Source: Amycolatopsis rubida
GTDB taxonomy: Bacteria > Actinomycetota > Actinomycetes > Mycobacteriales > Pseudonocardiaceae
Assembly (NCBI RefSeq): GCF_900115345.1
Contig: NZ_FOWC01000009.1
Coordinates: forward strand, 310,001 to 374,000
Direction of reading: 5' to 3'
DNA length: 64,000 nt
In this document: in pieces, positions 60,459 through 64,000 of the stretch
Layout: every line of letters starts with the position of its first letter
Numbering within the stretch: the first letter of the stretch is position 1
Position numbers and translations under genes: made by a program
The notes under the pieces: model-generated
What the model was told of the DNA's origin: nothing
What the model saw: only the letters and a program-made list of their open reading frames with translations
Database searches by the model: none

Positions 60459-62138
60459 CTACGTGGGGTCCTCAGCGCTCCACGCGGGGTCGGTCGGAGC
60501 CGTTTCCCCAGGCCAGCCGCCCATGCCGTCGCCTGCCATCGAGTTGGCCGACGCCACCTGGTTGCCACCGCCGCGTTTCGCTTCGTACATCGCCGCATCT
60601 GCGCGCGCGAGCACCTGCTCGGCCCGCTCTTGCGGACGCAGCGACACCAAGCCAATGGACAACGTCACACCGTGCGAAAGGTGATGCGGGAGCGTCGCGA
60701 CCGACTTGGCCGCGCGGCCGAGCGCCATCTTCGCCGCTGACGCCGGTGCGCCGGGCAGCAGCACGATGAACTCGTCCCCGCCGTAGCGGGCCACCACGTC
60801 GTCGCCGCGCAGAGCGTCGCGCAGAGTGCTTGCGACAACACGCAAAACGTTGTCGCCCTCGGCGTGCGACTGCTTGTCGTTGACGCCCTTGAACCCGTCG
60901 AGGTCGACCAGCGCGACCGCGAGCGGCTGGGCGTCCGCCGACGACGCGAGCGAGCGCAGCCGTTCGTCGAGCGCGCGGCGGTTCGGCAGACCGGTGAGCG
61001 GATCCTGCAGTGCCTGCTGGGTGATCGCGCCGTGCTCGGCGGAAAGCCGTTCATGCTCGCGGCGCGCGTTCAGCGTAGCGATCTGCGATTCGCGCAGCGC
61101 CCACATTTCGGTTTCCAGCGCGGTCGCGTAGTCGATCAGCGACTGGCTCGCGGCCTCCGGGTCGAGCCGGGCGAGCTCGCGGGAGAGGGTGAGCCGCATC
61201 GAGGGCTGCGAGACGTCCTCGGCCAGCACGTCGCGGGACTCGCGCAGCACCTGCAGCGCGTCGGAGCGGCGGCCGGCCGCGTCGAGACAGCGGGCCAGCG
61301 CGATCGCGACCAGTTCCTGCTCGTGCGGATAGTGGTGGCCGAGGTGCATGCCTTGCAGCCGTTCGACGTGCTCGGCCGACGGGTCGGGCAGCGCGAGCGC
61401 CGCGGCCAGCACGCCGACCTGGTCGACCGCGGACACGCCGATCTTGCGCGGGAACAGCGATTCGGCGAACGGGCCTTCGGCGGCCACCGCCATCGACGCG
61501 GCGGTGCGGAACTTCTCCGCCGATTCGTCGTACTGTTCGATCCGTTCGAGCCGAAGTCCCCAGCCGAGCAGCATCTTGACCCGGTTCATCAGCTGCAGGG
61601 TGATCTCGTGCGGGCTCGCGCTTTCCCGGATCGCCTGGTGCGCGCGGCCGATCACCTCTTCGGCGGCCTCGTAAACGCCGAGCTGGTTGAGCACTATCCA
61701 GCAGTCGATGAGCGCCATCGACTGCATGCGGTTCCAGTTGCGGACGCCGATCTGGCGGTCCGGGATCGTGGAATCGTCGAGGATCGCGAGCGCGCGGGCG
61801 ATCTCGGTGAGCGCGGCGTCCTCTTGCGCGGCGAGCACCAGCCGGCGCCCGCGCAGCGCGTGCGCGTCCGCGCGCAGCAGGGACAGGCCGTGCCGCCGGG
61901 TGTGCGCGAGCATCTCGTCGAGGCGAGGCTCCGCTTCAGCGGCGAGACCGCGGGTGACGAGCCGGGAGAACGCGGAGGCGCGCAGCAGCTGGGCGACGAG
62001 CGTGGGCTCCCCCCGGCGCAGGGTCTCCTCAAGCAGCTCGTCCATGATCTTGACGATTTCGAGCTGGTTTTCGTGCTCCTGGCGCTGAACGGCCGCGATG
62101 AGTTCCCGCGCGCGCCCGACCAGCCACGCGTCCGACAT
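60459..62138 (-). CDS. soluble diguanylate cyclase (TPR-like + GGDEF)
   Basis: 559 residues. The first 390 are helical, TPR-like repeats (LLRASAFSRLVTRGLAAEAE; LARCLDAAGRRSDALQVLRE) with no membrane segment. A GGDEF domain (about 400-540) has LTGLPNRRALDERL and the active-site GGDEF at 453-457, so c-di-GMP synthesis is expected. No EAL domain. ATG 62138 is the first start beyond the tRNA gene; the longer frame runs through the tRNA. Confidence 0.88.
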   Translation of the reverse strand: MSDAWLVGRARELIAAVQRQEHENQLEIVKIMDELLEETLRRGEPTLVAQLLRASAFSRLVTRGLAAEAEPRLDEMLAHTRRHGLSLLRADAHALRGRRLVLAAQEDAALTEIARALAILDDSTIPDRQIGVRNWNRMQSMALIDCWIVLNQLGVYEAAEEVIGRAHQAIRESASPHEITLQLMNRVKMLLGWGLRLERIEQYDESAEKFRTAASMAVAAEGPFAESLFPRKIGVSAVDQVGVLAAALALPDPSAEHVERLQGMHLGHHYPHEQELVAIALARCLDAAGRRSDALQVLRESRDVLAEDVSQPSMRLTLSRELARLDPEAASQSLIDYATALETEMWALRESQIATLNARREHERLSAEHGAITQQALQDPLTGLPNRRALDERLRSLASSADAQPLAVALVDLDGFKGVNDKQSHAEGDNVLRVVASTLRDALRGDDVVARYGGDEFIVLLPGAPASAAKMALGRAAKSVATLPHHLSHGVTLSIGLVSLRPQERAEQVLARADAAMYEAKRGGGNQVASANSMAGDGMGGWPGETAPTDPAWSAEDPT

Positions 62139-62228
62139 CTCGACCAGGGTCGGGCGACGGGCGCCCGCGGGGTCGCTCGGTTCCTCGCTCAGCCGCCCCC
62201 ACTCCCATCGCCCTCGCCGGATGTGCAG

Positions 62229-62300
62229 CTCCGCCGCCAGGATTCGAACCTGAACTGTCAGAACCAAAATCTGAAGTGCTGCCGATTACACTACGGCGGA
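62229..62300 (-). tRNA. tRNA-Gln (anticodon TTG)
   Basis: 72 nt on the minus strand. The 7-bp acceptor stem TCCGCCG/CGGCGGA with discriminator G, the anticodon loop with TTG (decoding CAA), and the T-loop GTTCGAATC are all present. CCA is not encoded. The tRNA-Gln gene has the same position next to glmU and mfd in mycobacteria. Confidence 0.95.
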
Positions 62301-62434
62301 TCGGTCCAGGTCAGGATAGCGATGATCGAGGACGGGGGCGCCAGGAGGGGGAGGCGTGCGCCACAGGGCCGTCCCAGGGGTCAGGCAATCGGACTTTTCG
62401 GGCCTCCACAGCGCCGGAAACCTCCTGTACCGTA

Positions 62435-62452
62435 ACTTACGACACCGTAGGT
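62435..62452. promoter_or_regulatory. inverted repeat in the desaturase promoter
   Basis: ACTTACG-ACAC-CGTAGGT: 7-bp arms with one mismatch, 46 bases before the desaturase ATG. Likely operator for a lipid-sensing TetR-type regulator; the downstream TetR gene is one candidate. Confidence 0.5.
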
Positions 62453-62497
62453 AAGGGCACCCTTCGCAAGGGGTTGTGAGAGGAAAGAAGTGAGCGC

Positions 62498-63457
62498 ATG
62501 ACGGCCACCCTCGATCGTTCTCAGTCAGCGGGCGACCCGCCGAAGGGCCCCAAGCCGATCATCGACGGACAACGCGGGATCGGCGTTCAGCTGTCGGTGT
62601 ACTTCGGGGTGCTGCTGCCGATCGTGGCGCTGCTGGTCGCGGTTCCGTTCGCCTGGGGCTGGGGGCTGACCTGGCTGGACGTCGCGCTCTTCGTCGTGTT
62701 CTACGGGATCAGCGGGCTGGGCATCACCGTCGCCTACCACCGTTACTTCACGCACGGTTCGTTCAAGGCCAAGCCGTGGCTGCGCGTCGTGATGGCGATC
62801 GCGGGCAGCATCGCGTTGCAGGGCCCGGTGATCACCTGGGTGGCCGACCACCGGCGCCATCACGCGTTCTCCGACCGCGACGGCGACCCGCATTCGCCGT
62901 GGGCGTACGGCACCTCGCCGCTGGCCATCGCCAAGGGTTTCTGGCACGCGCACATGGGCTGGCTGTTCGACCGGGACCAGAGCAACCAGGCGCGGTTCGC
63001 GCCGGATCTGGTGAAAGATCCGGCCATTCGCAAGGTCGACGACCTGTTCTGGCTGTGGTCGCTGGTGAGCCTGTTCGGACCGGCGCTGCTGGGCGGCCTG
63101 ATCTCGTGGTCGCTGTGGGGCGCGGTCACCGCGTTCTTCTGGGCGGGCCTGGTCCGCGTGTGCGTGCTGCACCACGTGACCTGGTCGGTCAACTCGATCT
63201 GCCACATGATCGGCGAACGCCCGTTCGCCGCCCGCGACCGTTCGGCGAACTTCTGGCCGCTGGCGATCTTCTCCTTCGGCGAGTCCTGGCACAACCTGCA
63301 CCACGCCGACCCGACCTCGGCCCGGCACGGCGTGAAGCGCGGCCAGATCGACATGTCGGCGCGGCTGATCTGGATGTTCGAAAAGTTCGGCTGGGTGCAC
63401 GACGTCAGGTGGCCGACTCCGCAGCGGCTGGCTCGGATCGCGGCTGAGGGCAAGTAG
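62498..63457 (+). CDS. membrane acyl-CoA desaturase
   Basis: 319 residues; diiron enzyme introducing a double bond (probably delta-9) into acyl-CoA. Three histidine boxes: HRYFTH (81-86), HRRHH (118-122) and HNLHH (265-269). Four membrane segments (about 31-53, 60-78, 98-115 and 185-225). A GAGAGGAAAG lies upstream of the ATG. DesA3-like. Inserted between tRNA-Gln and the TetR gene relative to the mycobacterial order. Confidence 0.93.
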   Translation: MTATLDRSQSAGDPPKGPKPIIDGQRGIGVQLSVYFGVLLPIVALLVAVPFAWGWGLTWLDVALFVVFYGISGLGITVAYHRYFTHGSFKAKPWLRVVMAIAGSIALQGPVITWVADHRRHHAFSDRDGDPHSPWAYGTSPLAIAKGFWHAHMGWLFDRDQSNQARFAPDLVKDPAIRKVDDLFWLWSLVSLFGPALLGGLISWSLWGAVTAFFWAGLVRVCVLHHVTWSVNSICHMIGERPFAARDRSANFWPLAIFSFGESWHNLHHADPTSARHGVKRGQIDMSARLIWMFEKFGWVHDVRWPTPQRLARIAAEGK

Positions 63458-63461
63458 CACT

Positions 63462-63503
63462 CGTGCGTGGCAATCCCGGTGCGAACCGGGATTGCCACGC
63501 ACG
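63462..63503 (+). terminator. 19-bp perfect hairpin after the desaturase
   Basis: Arms 63462-63480 and 63485-63503 pair perfectly with a GCGA tetraloop. It starts 5 bases after the stop and ends 2 bases before the -10 box of the next gene. Related in sequence to 23938 and 30579. Confidence 0.8.
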
Positions 63504-63505
63504 AC

Positions 63506-63511
63506 TACCCT
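63506..63511 (+). promoter_or_regulatory. -10 box TACCCT of the final TetR gene
   Basis: TACCCT ends 7 bases before ATG 63519, favouring that start over the in-frame ATG 63597. Confidence 0.45.
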
Positions 63512-63518
63512 GCGGTGA

Positions 63519-64000
63519 ATGGCGGGGAGACGACGGGCGAAACGAGAAGCAGCGGTCACCGGCGCGCGGCCGGCCGTACCGGTCCCCCGGGTGCGCATGA
63601 CGGGCAGCGAGCGCAGGCAGCAGTTGCTCAACGTGGCACGCGCTTTGTTCGCCGAGAAAGGTTTCGACGGCACCTCGGTCGAGGAGATCGCCGCGCGGGC
63701 GAACGTGTCCAAACCGGTTGTCTACGAGCACTTCGGCGGCAAGGAAGGCATTTACGCCGTCGTCGTCGACCGGGAGACGCAGCTGCTGCTCGACCGGATG
63801 GTCTCGACCCTCCACGGTGGACACCCGCGAGTGATGCTGGAGCAGGCGGCCGTCGCGTTGCTGAGCTACGTGGAGGATTCCCACGACGGTTTTCGCATCC
63901 TGGTCCGCGATTCCCCGGTCGCCAGCTCCACCGGCACCTTCTCGACTGTCCTCAACGACATCGCCAGCCAGGTCGAGCACATCCTCGCGCAGCAGTTCGC
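63519..64000 (+). CDS. TetR-family regulator, 3' end cut by window
   Basis: At least 160 residues, running off the right edge. A basic N-terminal extension (MAGRRRAKREAAVTGARPAV) precedes the HTH: FAEKGFDGTSVEEIAARANV then SKPVVYEHFGGKEGIY. Corresponds in place to Rv1019, so mfd is expected just outside the window. The start at 63519 has a leaderless -10 box. It may bind the repeat in the desaturase promoter. Confidence 0.88.
   Translation, partial: MAGRRRAKREAAVTGARPAVPVPRVRMTGSERRQQLLNVARALFAEKGFDGTSVEEIAARANVSKPVVYEHFGGKEGIYAVVVDRETQLLLDRMVSTLHGGHPRVMLEQAAVALLSYVEDSHDGFRILVRDSPVASSTGTFSTVLNDIASQVEHILAQQF

Overview
The window is high-GC actinobacterial chromosome, most likely from the Pseudonocardiaceae and plausibly Amycolatopsis. 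The evidence is the strong G/C bias at third codon positions, the many GTG starts, the many start codons placed 6-8 bases after a TANNNT -10 box (leaderless mRNAs), and gene order. From about 25.3 kb to the right edge the window keeps the core order known around Rv1002c-Rv1019 of Mycobacterium tuberculosis: pmt / rsmI / pabB / metG / tatD / rpfB / ksgA / ispE / a pks16-like acyl-AMP ligase / pth / rplY / prs / glmU / tRNA-Gln / a TetR regulator. Lineage-specific genes are inserted between these blocks. The genus call is inference.

Left part (1-25 kb), mostly accessory and metabolic: a NarL-type two-component pair; leuA with a newly noticed leader peptide and attenuator-like hairpin, divergent from a LysR gene; a DUF2786-GNAT pair; an FAD oxidoreductase; a second two-component pair; a GDSL hydrolase-TetR operon facing a secreted AA10 lytic polysaccharide monooxygenase; a frameshifted DUF1963 relic; an NAD-epimerase; an aldehyde dehydrogenase-DUF779 pair with a divergent GAF-domain regulator; decayed small secreted genes; a MOSC protein; a secreted GH20 beta-hexosaminidase; a PrpE-type acyl-CoA synthetase; a membrane-anchored Ser/Thr kinase; a methyltransferase and an AraC regulator. 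The LPMO and the GH20 enzyme each have a DasR-like (dre) palindrome upstream, which suggests one chitin/GlcNAc response.

Middle part (25-48 kb): protein O-mannosylation (pmt), 16S rRNA modification (rsmI, ksgA), folate (pabB), translation (metG), cell-wall resuscitation (rpfB) and isoprenoid synthesis (ispE). Accessory insertions are a beta-propeller protein, a TetR/quinone oxidoreductase pair, a GH25-like protein, a PadR-controlled drug-type ABC exporter, an orphan MetN-like ATPase with altered catalytic motifs, an ABC-F protein, and two gene-poor stretches holding decayed gene fragments (41.2-42.0 kb and 46.5-47.2 kb).

Right part (48-64 kb): an acyl-AMP ligase, a two-repeat DivIVA protein, pth-rplY, a lipoprotein, a TetR/lipase pair with twin operators, an F420-type oxidoreductase, a flavin/F420-binding protein, a 1-kb tandem-repeat region, the overlapping glmU-prs pair, a soluble GGDEF protein, tRNA-Gln(TTG), a fatty-acid desaturase and the start of a TetR gene. 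I found no CRISPR array, rRNA, prophage or intact insertion sequence. The most notable unexplained signals are the leuA leader, a family of related gene-end hairpins, a dispersed inverted repeat at 19.9 and 50.3 kb, and strong enrichment of the 11-mer TCCACAGTGGA.
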